Shown piece after piece: positions 1 through 7,717 of a stretch of DNA of 64,000 nt (its first letter is position 1; the number at the start of each line of letters is the position of its first letter). The stretch is from NCBI RefSeq assembly GCF_001642795.1, contig NZ_LKEH01000026.1, positions 450,342 through 514,341 of the forward strand, read 5' to 3'. The stretch comes from Pseudomonas viridiflava (GTDB lineage: Bacteria > Pseudomonadota > Gammaproteobacteria > Pseudomonadales > Pseudomonadaceae). The notes beneath the pieces are model-generated. The model was not told the origin of the DNA. It saw only the letters and a program-made list of their open reading frames with translations, and made no database searches. The translations under genes were made by a program, and so were the position numbers.

Positions 1-23
1 GCCCGTTTTGCGCGTCTTGCGGA

Positions 24-58
24 CTTGGGTATAACGATGAGCTCGTGGGAACGATCAT
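24..58. repeat. REP-type repeat fragment upstream of dbpA
   Basis: This short stretch contains the core ggacttgNgtataacgatga, followed by a gtgggaacgatcat end. The same core recurs near 51,747-51,770, so it belongs to the GATCGTTCCCACGC-type REP family found throughout this window. It is non-coding. The rest of positions 1-167 shows no recognisable gene. Confidence 0.6.
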
Positions 59-167
59 CACCGGGCACTGAACAGCACGCCGATAAGCCATTTATCGACA
101 TCGCCATCTGAGCCGTCCCCCGGACCTGATACACTGCGCGACATTTTTGTTTTGCAGGTCCATCGTC

Positions 168-1547
168 GTGACAAACACCGCTTTCAATACTCTGCCTCTG
201 TCCGCTGCCATGCTGGCTAACCTGGAGTCGCTTGGTTATGCCGAAATGACACCGATTCAGGCGCAGAGCCTGCCGGTGATCCTCAAGGGCATGGACCTGA
301 TCGCTCAGGCCAAGACCGGCAGCGGCAAGACCGCCGCCTTCGGCATCGGTCTGCTGAACCCGATCAATCCTCGCTTCTTCGGCTGTCAGGCGCTGGTCAT
401 GTGCCCGACCCGTGAGCTGGCCGATCAGGTGGCCAAGGAAATCCGTCGTCTGGCGCGTTCGGAAGACAACATCAAGGTGCTGACCCTGTGTGGCGGCGTG
501 TCGTTCGGCCCGCAGATCGGCTCGCTGGAGCACGGCGCGCACATCATCGTCGGCACGCCGGGCCGTATTCAGCAGCACTTGCGCAAAGGCTCGCTGGTGC
601 TGGACGGCCTGAACACGCTGATCCTCGATGAAGCCGACCGCATGCTGGACATGGGTTTCTACGACGCCATCGCCGACATCATCGAGCAGACCCCGCAGCG
701 TCGCCAGACCCTGCTGTTCTCGGCCACTTACCCGGTCGGCATCAAGCAGCTGTCGTCGAAGTTCATGCGCGATCCGCAGACTGTGAAGGTCGAGGCGCTG
801 CACGCTGACAGCCAGATCGAGCAGATTTTCTACGAAATCTCCCCCGAGCAGCGTCTGGAAGCGGTGGTCAAAGTGCTGGGTCACTTCCGCCCGACCTCCT
901 GCGTCGCGTTCTGCTTCACCAAGCAGCAGGTTCAGGAAGTCGTCGACCATCTGACCGCCAAGGGCATGTCCGCCGTCGGCCTGCACGGCGATCTGGAGCA
1001 GCGCGACCGTGATCAGGTGCTGGCAATGTTCGCCAACCGCAGCACCTCGGTGCTGGTCGCGACTGACGTGGCGGCACGCGGTCTGGACATCGATGCACTG
1101 GACATGGTGATCAACGTCGAACTGGCACGCGATTCGGAAATCCATATCCACCGCGTCGGCCGGACCGGTCGTGCAGGCGAGAAAGGCATCGCGGTCAGCC
1201 TCGTGGCGCCGTCGGAAAGCCAGCGCGCCCGTGCCATCGAAGAGCTGCAGAAAGCGCCGTTGAACTGGCAGCAATACGACCAGTTGAGCATCAAGGAAGG
1301 CGGCAAGCTGCTGCCCGCCATGACCACGCTCTGCATCGGCTCGGGTCGCAAGGACAAACTGCGTCCCGGCGACATCCTGGGCGCGCTGACAGGCGAAGCC
1401 GGCATTCCGGGCACTCAGGTCGGCAAGATCGCGATCTTCGATTTCCAGGCCTATGTGGCGGTCGAGCGCAGCATGGCCAAACAGGCGCTGGAGCGCTTGA
1501 ACAACGGCAAGATCAAAGGCAAGTCGCTGCGCGTGCGGATTCTGTAA
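168..1547 (+). CDS. dbpA: ATP-dependent RNA helicase DbpA (DEAD box)
   Basis: DEAD-box helicase of 459 residues; the family remodels 23S rRNA hairpin 92 during large-subunit assembly. The motifs appear in order: Q motif TPIQAQSLP, Walker A AKTGSGKT, PTRELADQ, DEAD, SAT, ARGLD and HRVGRTGR. A C-terminal RRM-like DbpA RNA-binding domain follows (last ~75 residues, GALTGEAGIPGTQVGKI), which separates DbpA from other DEAD proteins. The GTG at 168 is preferred over an upstream TTG at 147 because the homologous N-terminus (TNTAFNTLPLSAAML) begins there. It appears to be a single-gene unit; a REP element separates it from the next gene. Confidence 0.95.
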   Translation: MTNTAFNTLPLSAAMLANLESLGYAEMTPIQAQSLPVILKGMDLIAQAKTGSGKTAAFGIGLLNPINPRFFGCQALVMCPTRELADQVAKEIRRLARSEDNIKVLTLCGGVSFGPQIGSLEHGAHIIVGTPGRIQQHLRKGSLVLDGLNTLILDEADRMLDMGFYDAIADIIEQTPQRRQTLLFSATYPVGIKQLSSKFMRDPQTVKVEALHADSQIEQIFYEISPEQRLEAVVKVLGHFRPTSCVAFCFTKQQVQEVVDHLTAKGMSAVGLHGDLEQRDRDQVLAMFANRSTSVLVATDVAARGLDIDALDMVINVELARDSEIHIHRVGRTGRAGEKGIAVSLVAPSESQRARAIEELQKAPLNWQQYDQLSIKEGGKLLPAMTTLCIGSGRKDKLRPGDILGALTGEAGIPGTQVGKIAIFDFQAYVAVERSMAKQALERLNNGKIKGKSLRVRIL

Positions 1548-1557
1548 CCTTTACCGA

Positions 1558-1645
1558 CGATGATCGTGCCCACGGCAAGCGTGGGCACGCAGCCCGTGGC
1601 GCTCAGCGTCATTTCAAGAAGCGGACGCGCAGCGTCCATGCAGGC
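1558..1645. repeat. REP-type palindromic element (type 1)
   Basis: Contains a gatcgtgcccacg...cgtgggcacg hairpin followed by a ggacgcgcagcgtcc hairpin. This is the same two-hairpin layout as the other type 1 REPs in the window (near 6,690, 30,360, 46,950, 56,350 and 59,650). An open frame runs through it into the flavoprotein gene, which would mislead start-site prediction. Confidence 0.75.
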
Positions 1646-1664
1646 GATTCCCGAGGACCATGCT

Positions 1665-2843
1665 GTGCCCGTTACTGACGTTGTAATCATTGGCGCTGGC
1701 GCCGCAGGTTTGATGTGTGCGTTTACCGCTGCCAGTCGCGGGCGCAAGGTGATGCTGATCGATCACGCCAACAAACCCGGCAAGAAGATCCTCATGTCCG
1801 GTGGCGGGCGCTGCAACTTCACTAACATGTACACCGAGCCTGCCAACTTCCTCTCGCAGAATGCGCACTTCTGCAAGTCGGCGCTGGCACGCTATACCCA
1901 GTGGGATTTCATCGAGATGGTCGCCAGACACGGCGTGCCCTATCACGAGAAAAAGCTCGGCCAGCTGTTCTGCGACAACAAGTCCAGCGACATTCTGGAA
2001 ATGCTGCTGGAGGAATGCCGACAGGCCGGTGCCAGCCTGCACATGGACACCTCGGTGCAGCAGATCGAAAAGACCGACTCAGGCTACCGCCTGCAAACGA
2101 CGCTCGGCACGCTGGATTGCCAATCACTGGTGATCGCCACCGGCGGACTGTCGATTCCGACACTGGGTGCGACCGGCTTCGGCTATCAGGTCGGCAAGCA
2201 ATTCGGCCACACGCTGCTGCCGACGCGCGCAGGCCTCGTGCCGTTCACCATCACCGATCAGCTCAAAACGCTGTGTACCGAGTTGTCGGGCACCTCGGTG
2301 GATTGTCTGGTGAGCTGCAACGACACCAGCTTCCGCGAGAACATTCTGTTCACTCACCGTGGCCTCAGCGGCCCGGCGATTTTGCAGATTTCCTCGTTCT
2401 GGTTGCCTGGCGACACCGTGGAAATCAACCTGCTGCCCGATCATGACGTGCCAGCCTGGCTGGCGCAGCAACAGGCCGAACGCCCCAACAGTGAGCTGAA
2501 GACGCTGCTGGGCGAGATCTTCACCAAGAAGATGGCCAACCTGATCGCCGAGCACTGGTTCGTCTCCAAACCGATGAAGCAGTACACCCACGCCGAGCTT
2601 GCCGACATCGCCGAGAAACTGGCGAGCTGGCAGGTCATTCCGGCGGGCACCGAAGGTTACCGCACCGCCGAGGTCACGCTGGGTGGGATCGACACACGTG
2701 AAGTGTCTTCCAAGACCATGGAGTCGCTGAAATCGCCCGGTCTGTATTTTGTCGGCGAAGTGCTGGACGTCAGCGGCCACCTGGGCGGCTTCAATTTCCA
2801 ATGGGCGTGGGCATCGGCCTACGCCGCAGCGCAATACGTGTGA
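1665..2843 (+). CDS. NAD(P)/FAD-dependent oxidoreductase, YhiN/HI0933 family
   Basis: Flavoprotein of 392 residues. The N-terminal Rossmann FAD site VVIIGAGAAGL follows the start directly. The family-typical GGGRCNFTN lies near residue 46, and the C-terminal FAD-binding GGFNFQWAWASAYAAA closes the protein. These mark the YhiN/HI0933 family, a widespread flavoprotein group whose substrate is not established (some are annotated aminoacetone oxidase-like). The start is GTG 1665, with a GAGG Shine-Dalgarno about 8 nt upstream. The longer frame from 1560 reads through the REP element and is unlikely to be translated. It probably stands alone. Confidence 0.85.
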   Translation: MPVTDVVIIGAGAAGLMCAFTAASRGRKVMLIDHANKPGKKILMSGGGRCNFTNMYTEPANFLSQNAHFCKSALARYTQWDFIEMVARHGVPYHEKKLGQLFCDNKSSDILEMLLEECRQAGASLHMDTSVQQIEKTDSGYRLQTTLGTLDCQSLVIATGGLSIPTLGATGFGYQVGKQFGHTLLPTRAGLVPFTITDQLKTLCTELSGTSVDCLVSCNDTSFRENILFTHRGLSGPAILQISSFWLPGDTVEINLLPDHDVPAWLAQQQAERPNSELKTLLGEIFTKKMANLIAEHWFVSKPMKQYTHAELADIAEKLASWQVIPAGTEGYRTAEVTLGGIDTREVSSKTMESLKSPGLYFVGEVLDVSGHLGGFNFQWAWASAYAAAQYV

Positions 2844-2957
2844 CGCAACACTGAATGCCGGTATAAATTTTGCGAGTCGGATGTACAGCCAGCCGTTTGG
2901 TCTGTACATATCCTCCTGCAGGATCGATTAATTGAGCACAAGGCCTTCAGCTAATTC

Positions 2958-5156
2958 ATGGCATCGAAATCGCTTCGTCATACGTTCCGCCGTTTGTGGG
3001 CGCTGGATAAATTCAGTTATAGCGTTCGAGTCTTCATTGCCCTGACCGGCAGCATGGCGCTGTGCTGGTATCAGAACGAGATGGCGTTGCTGATCCCGCT
3101 GTTCCTGGGGATTATCGCCAGCGCCCTGGCCGAGACCGACGACAGCTGGCAAGGCCGCCTCAATGCGTTGGCCGTGACGCTGGTGTGTTTCAGTATTGCC
3201 GCCCTCGCCGTCGAATTACTGTTCCCCTACCCCTGGCTGTTCGTCTGCTCGCTGGCGCTGGCCAGCTTCTGCCTGACCATGCTCGGCGCGCTGGGCGAAC
3301 GCTACGGCGCGATTGCCTACGGCACACTGATTCTGTCGGTCTACACCATGATCGGCGTGGATCAGCGCGGCGGTGAGGTACTGGATTTCTGGCATGAACC
3401 GATGCTGCTGGTCGCCGGTGCCGCGTGGTACGGCCTGCTGTCGGTGGTGTGGCAGATGCTGTTTTCCAACCAGCCCGTGCAGCAGGCACTTGCCCGCCTC
3501 TTTCGCGAGCTGGGGCAATACCTGAAGCTCAAGTCGACGCTGTTCGAGCCCATCCGCACCCTGAACGTGGAAGCCCGGCGTCTTGAACTGGCTCAGCAGA
3601 ACGGCAAGGTGGTCGCTGCACTGAACGCGACCAAGGAAATCATTCTGCACCGGGTCGGCAGCGGTCGGCCGGGCTCGAAAGTCAGTCGCTACCTGAAGCT
3701 GTATTTCATCGCTCAAGACATCCACGAGCGCGCCAGTTCGTCACACTACCCCTACAACTCGCTGACCGACGCGTTTTTCCACAGCGACGTGCTGTTCCGC
3801 TGCCAGCGTCTGCTGCGCCAGCAAGGCAGTGCGTGCCAGGCGTTGTCGGAATCCATCCAGTTGCGTCAGCCATTCGTCTACGACCCCAATTTTGCCGAGG
3901 CCATGGAAGACCTGCATGCCTCGCTGGAACACCTGCGCATCCAGAGCAACCCGGCCTGGCGTGGGCTGTTGCGCTCGCTGCGCGCCCTGGCCGCCAACCT
4001 CACCACTCTGGACCGGTTGATCAGCGATGCCAGCAACCCGGACGCCTTGGCCGATGCGACTGACAGCAGTCTGCTGGACCGCTCGCCGCGCAACCTCAAG
4101 GATGTCTGGACGCGCCTGCGCCTGCAGATGACCCCGACCTCGCTGCTGTTTCGACACGCGCTGCGCCTGCCGCTGGCCCTGACGATCGGCTACGCGATGG
4201 TGCATCTGATTCACCCTTCGCAGGGCTACTGGATCATTCTGACCACGGTCTTCGTCTGCCAGCCGAGCTACGGCGCGACCCGGCGCAAGCTCGGGCAGCG
4301 GATCATCGGCACGGCCATCGGCCTGACCGTCGGCTGGGTGTTGTTCGATCTGGTCACCAGCCCGATTCTGCAATCGATGTGCGCAGTGCTGGCCGGTGTG
4401 GTGTTCTTCGTCAACCGGACCACGCGCTACACGCTGTCGACGGCCGCGATCACGGTCATGGTGCTGTTCTGTTTCAACCAGGTGGGCGACGGCTACGGGC
4501 TGTTCCTGCCACGGTTGTTCGATACGCTGCTGGGCAGCCTGATCGCGGGTCTTGCCGTGTTCCTGTTCCTGCCGGACTGGCAGGGACGGCGCCTGAATAA
4601 GGTGCTGGCCAATACCCTGACCTGCAACAGCACCTACCTGCGTCAGATCATGCAACAGTACGCCAAGGGCAAGAGCGACGATCTGGCGTATCGACTGGCG
4701 CGACGCAACGCCCACAACGCCGATGCAGCGCTGTCGACGACGCTGGCCAACATGCTCATGGAGCCCGGACACTTCCGCAAGGAAGCCGACGTCGGTTTCC
4801 GTTTTCTGGTGCTGTCGCACACTTTGCTGAGCTATTTGTCGGGTCTGGGTGCACACCGGGATACACAGCTGCCCAGCGATGTTCACGAGCACTTGATCGA
4901 CGGCGCAGGCGCCAGACTCGCCGCCAGCATCGACGAAATTGCCCGTGGTCTGGCCGAGAAACAAAGCGTCGCCGTGCAGAGCGATGAAGAAGAGGCACTG
5001 GCCGCGCAGCTTGAGCAAATCCCGGAAGAGATGGATGAAAGCCAGCGACTGGTGCAGACCCAGCTCGGGTTGATCTGTCGCCAGCTCGCCCCACTACGAA
5101 CCCTGGCGGCTCATTTGATCAAAGCGCCGCAGGCTGTCCCAGACCATGCCGTCTGA
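2958..5156 (+). CDS. FUSC/YccS-family inner-membrane protein
   Basis: Protein of 732 residues with two clusters of hydrophobic helices, roughly residues 20-170 and 395-540. They flank a cytoplasmic helical domain, and a helical C-terminal tail follows. This is the architecture of YccS/YhfK proteins (fusaric-acid-resistance-like FUSC superfamily), which are predicted aromatic-acid or drug exporters. The second membrane half carries the typical GYWIILTTVFVCQPSYGAT segment. No membrane-fusion partner gene is adjacent. The 3' end overlaps the convergent binding-protein gene by 38 bp. The substrate is unknown. Confidence 0.85.
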   Translation: MASKSLRHTFRRLWALDKFSYSVRVFIALTGSMALCWYQNEMALLIPLFLGIIASALAETDDSWQGRLNALAVTLVCFSIAALAVELLFPYPWLFVCSLALASFCLTMLGALGERYGAIAYGTLILSVYTMIGVDQRGGEVLDFWHEPMLLVAGAAWYGLLSVVWQMLFSNQPVQQALARLFRELGQYLKLKSTLFEPIRTLNVEARRLELAQQNGKVVAALNATKEIILHRVGSGRPGSKVSRYLKLYFIAQDIHERASSSHYPYNSLTDAFFHSDVLFRCQRLLRQQGSACQALSESIQLRQPFVYDPNFAEAMEDLHASLEHLRIQSNPAWRGLLRSLRALAANLTTLDRLISDASNPDALADATDSSLLDRSPRNLKDVWTRLRLQMTPTSLLFRHALRLPLALTIGYAMVHLIHPSQGYWIILTTVFVCQPSYGATRRKLGQRIIGTAIGLTVGWVLFDLVTSPILQSMCAVLAGVVFFVNRTTRYTLSTAAITVMVLFCFNQVGDGYGLFLPRLFDTLLGSLIAGLAVFLFLPDWQGRRLNKVLANTLTCNSTYLRQIMQQYAKGKSDDLAYRLARRNAHNADAALSTTLANMLMEPGHFRKEADVGFRFLVLSHTLLSYLSGLGAHRDTQLPSDVHEHLIDGAGARLAASIDEIARGLAEKQSVAVQSDEEEALAAQLEQIPEEMDESQRLVQTQLGLICRQLAPLRTLAAHLIKAPQAVPDHAV

Positions 5157-5874
5157 ACAGCTCGTCGTAACTGCCGTCAGCTTTCATGGCGGCAATTTCC
5201 CGGTCGAAGTCCGCGACGATTTCGGCATGCTTCGGATGCTTCAGGCTGACCAGAATATGCAGGCCGTTCTCGCTCACTGAGCCGGGCAGAAATTCTACCC
5301 GTTCACGTACGTCCTCTGCTTCCAGCGACAGGTTGTAGCGGGCCACGTATTCGTCCTCGATCGCAAGGTCCACGCGCTCGGCCGCCAGCATGCGAATCGC
5401 CATGGAGAAACTCTGCACCGGTATCTTTTGCAGAAGCGAGTCGTTGTCGAATTCAGGCGAGTAGGCATAGCCGCGCACGATGGCGATCAGGTAGGCATGC
5501 AGTTGCTGATGAGTCTGCGGCGCGATGGGCGAGTCCTTGCGCTTGAGCAGGCGTATGCGGTTGACCAGATAAGGCTGGGAAAACTGCCCGATCAGATTCC
5601 TGTCCTCGCTGAACCAGGCATTCACCAGCACATCCTGACGCCCCTCGCTCAGCCCCAGCAGGGCTCTTGCCCAAGGCACCTGCTGATACTCTACCGTGTA
5701 ACCGGCACGCTTGAGTGCGGTGCTGACAATGTCGGTCGCAAGCCCGCCATTTTGCAGCAGGGCGTCGGTGAAAGGTGGCCACGGGTCGGCAACAAGACGC
5801 AGCCTTTCAGCGGCATTGGCAGATACCATCGCCAACACCACCAGCAACCCCAACGCTCGAAGCAGATACGGCAT
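5119..5874 (-). CDS. Periplasmic substrate-binding protein (SBP family 3-like)
   Basis: Protein of 251 residues with a clear signal peptide (MPYLLRALGLLVVLAMVSANA). The SBP_bac_3 fold follows: RLVADPWPPFTD opens the first lobe, and the C-terminal lobe ends in a helix typical of amino-acid-type binding proteins. No permease or ATPase gene lies next to it, so it is an orphan binding protein. It may serve a distant ABC transporter or act as a sensor. The ligand cannot be told from sequence. Its 3' end overlaps the tail of the convergent FUSC gene. Confidence 0.8.
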   Translation of the reverse strand: MPYLLRALGLLVVLAMVSANAAERLRLVADPWPPFTDALLQNGGLATDIVSTALKRAGYTVEYQQVPWARALLGLSEGRQDVLVNAWFSEDRNLIGQFSQPYLVNRIRLLKRKDSPIAPQTHQQLHAYLIAIVRGYAYSPEFDNDSLLQKIPVQSFSMAIRMLAAERVDLAIEDEYVARYNLSLEAEDVRERVEFLPGSVSENGLHILVSLKHPKHAEIVADFDREIAAMKADGSYDELFRRHGLGQPAAL

Positions 5875-6165
5875 GCCTGGATTCCTGAAAGGACGCTTGC
5901 CGGGTCAACACCTGACAACGGCGAGGCCACCCTCCATAAGGATGACGCTGAGCCTGAGTGAAGACCCAAAACAGCCAATAAACAAGTCAAAAGCGTGCAG
6001 CAGAGCCTACTTCGTCGCGGCGCCTCACAGGCCTGATTGCAGGCGATGAGGCTGGTCGCTGTTGCGATGCTTCCCGGGACGATATTCATCCCAGTGTCAG
6101 CGTTTATTGGGAATGACGCCAGATGCGTTTAGACTTCGCTTCTGGTTTCTCTGCGAGTCGGCAAC

Positions 6166-6624
6166 ATGTCTATCAAATGGATCTGCAAACACCACACCGA
6201 GCTGAACGTCCAACAGCTTTACGCCGTGCTGAAACTGCGCGCCGAGGTGTTCGTGGTGGAACAGCAATGTGTGTACCTGGACGTCGACGGACAGGACCTG
6301 ACAGGTGACACCTGCCACCTGATGGCATGGCAGGAAGACCAACTGGTCGCGTACCTGCGCTTGCTCGACCCTATCCAGCAGGGCGGCGACGTGACCATCG
6401 GCCGCGTGGTCACGGCACCCTCGATTCGCAGCAAAGGCATCGGCCACGAACTGATGGTCCAGGCACTGGAACACGCCGAGCGCAAATGGCCCGACCAGCC
6501 CATCTACCTGTCGGCGCAGGCGCACCTGCAGGGCTACTACAGCCGTTATGGCTTCAACCCGGTGGGCGAGGTCTATCTGGAAGACGACATCCCGCACATC
6601 GGCATGCGTCGGGATCTGGAGTGA
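6166..6624 (+). CDS. elaA: GNAT-family N-acetyltransferase, ElaA type
   Basis: Protein of 152 residues matching ElaA-type GNAT acetyltransferases: conserved LYAVLKLRAEVFVVEQ at the N-terminus, then the acetyl-CoA binding stretch GRVVTAPSIRSKGIGHELM, then the GFNPVGEVYLEDDIPHI C-terminus. The length matches the family. The acceptor substrate of ElaA is unknown. ATG 6166 is the only sensible start. The 291 bp upstream (5,875-6,165) hold no gene, and a type 1 REP follows downstream. Confidence 0.85.
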   Translation: MSIKWICKHHTELNVQQLYAVLKLRAEVFVVEQQCVYLDVDGQDLTGDTCHLMAWQEDQLVAYLRLLDPIQQGGDVTIGRVVTAPSIRSKGIGHELMVQALEHAERKWPDQPIYLSAQAHLQGYYSRYGFNPVGEVYLEDDIPHIGMRRDLE

Positions 6625-6682
6625 GGGCAGCTGGTCTGTGTCATTTCAGAATTGGACGCGGAGCCCATCGTTACACCGAACA

Positions 6683-6803
6683 CTGATCGTGCCCATCGCT
6701 CCGCGTGGGCATGCATCCCGTGACGCTCCGCGTCGCATCGAGAGCGGACGCGGAGCGTCCTGGGCGGCGTTACTACGCTGGAGCGTGGGAACGATCATCA
6801 GAT
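6683..6803. repeat. REP-type element pair (type 1)
   Basis: Two type 1 REP units run head to tail: gatcgtgcccatcgctccgc...gacgctccgcgtc, then ggacgcggagcgtcc...ctggagcgtgggaacgatc in the opposite orientation. They form a large imperfect inverted repeat (BIME-like). It fills the space between the convergent elaA and winged-helix genes, so it could act as a transcript-end structure for both. Confidence 0.75.
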
Positions 6804-6834
6804 CAAGCCAACCGGAGCGCAAACGCACGCCTCT

Positions 6835-7131
6835 TTACGGATACCCCAACACCGCCTTGATCGTGGTCAGGTGATGGGTGATCCAGTCGCGGTCGATGGC
6901 GCCCCAGTCGATGATGCGGTATCGCCCGGTAAGGTTGCGGGCACCGTCCTGTTGTTCGAACGCGCACTGAATGTCCAGATCGGCCAAAGCGGCGATGGTG
7001 TCCTGGGCGGTGCGGCGCGGCATGCCGGTGACTTTCTCCAGTTCCGGGACGCTGCTGGCGAGCTGGCAATCGATCAGGTACGCCACGTACAGGCGGCGGT
7101 AGAAACTGCTTTTGGTCTTGCTGACCTCCAT
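6835..7131 (-). CDS. Small winged helix-turn-helix protein
   Basis: Protein of 98 residues. The central VPELEKVTGMPRRTAQDTIA reads as a helix-turn-helix, followed by a wing-like YRIIDWGAIDRDW segment. It is probably a DNA-binding regulator, or a conserved hypothetical of that fold. The start ATG 7131 has AAGGA about 7 nt upstream; a TTG at 7146 in the same frame lacks such support. It begins 23 bp after the stop of the metallopeptidase gene on the same strand, so the two are probably co-transcribed. Targets are unknown. Confidence 0.65.
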   Translation of the reverse strand: MEVSKTKSSFYRRLYVAYLIDCQLASSVPELEKVTGMPRRTAQDTIAALADLDIQCAFEQQDGARNLTGRYRIIDWGAIDRDWITHHLTTIKAVLGYP

Positions 7132-7154
7132 CGTCGTATCCTTCAATGCGTTGT

Positions 7155-7676
7155 TCAGGTGATCGATCCAGAGGCGGATTGCAGGTCGCGGTACGTCAGG
7201 TAGACGCGCAAATCGAATTCCAGTTGGTGGTAACCGGGCAGCATGTGTTCACACAACTTGTAGAACGCCTTGTTGTGATCCGACTCACGAAAGTGCGCCA
7301 GCTCATGCACCACGATCATTTGCAGAAATTCAGGTGGCGCTTCCTTGAACAGCGACGCCACGCGAATCTCGTTCTTGGCCTTGAGCTTGCCGCCCTGCAC
7401 TCTTGAAATTTTAGTATGCAAGCCAAGCGCTCGGTGGGTCAGGTCAAGACGATTATCGAATAGCACCTTGTCGATACTGGGCGCATTGCGTAGATGATCC
7501 TGCTTCAACGCCAGCGCGTAGGCGTACAGGGCCTTGTCGCTCTGCACCTGATGACGCGCCGGGTAACGTTGCTGCAGGTAGTCGGCAAGCCGACCCTGCG
7601 CAATCAGTTGATGCACCTGATCCTGCAGCGCCTGAGGGTAGGCCTGCAGGTATTTGAGTGGAGCGTGGCTGGTCAT
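7155..7676 (-). CDS. YgjP-like (DUF45) zinc metallopeptidase
   Basis: Protein of 173 residues with the zincin motif VVHELAHFRESDHNKAFY: HExxH (H-E-L-A-H) plus a downstream histidine in the DHNKAF block. This is the arrangement of the YgjP/DUF45 family, related to M48 peptidases and to SprT-like proteins. There is no signal peptide or membrane segment, so it is cytoplasmic. The substrate is unknown. It is the first gene of a probable two-gene operon with the small winged-helix protein. Confidence 0.8.
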   Translation of the reverse strand: MTSHAPLKYLQAYPQALQDQVHQLIAQGRLADYLQQRYPARHQVQSDKALYAYALALKQDHLRNAPSIDKVLFDNRLDLTHRALGLHTKISRVQGGKLKAKNEIRVASLFKEAPPEFLQMIVVHELAHFRESDHNKAFYKLCEHMLPGYHQLEFDLRVYLTYRDLQSASGSIT

Positions 7677-7717
7677 GACGTCGGGGCACAGGCTTGAAAG
7701 CCGCCAGTCTACCGCAC

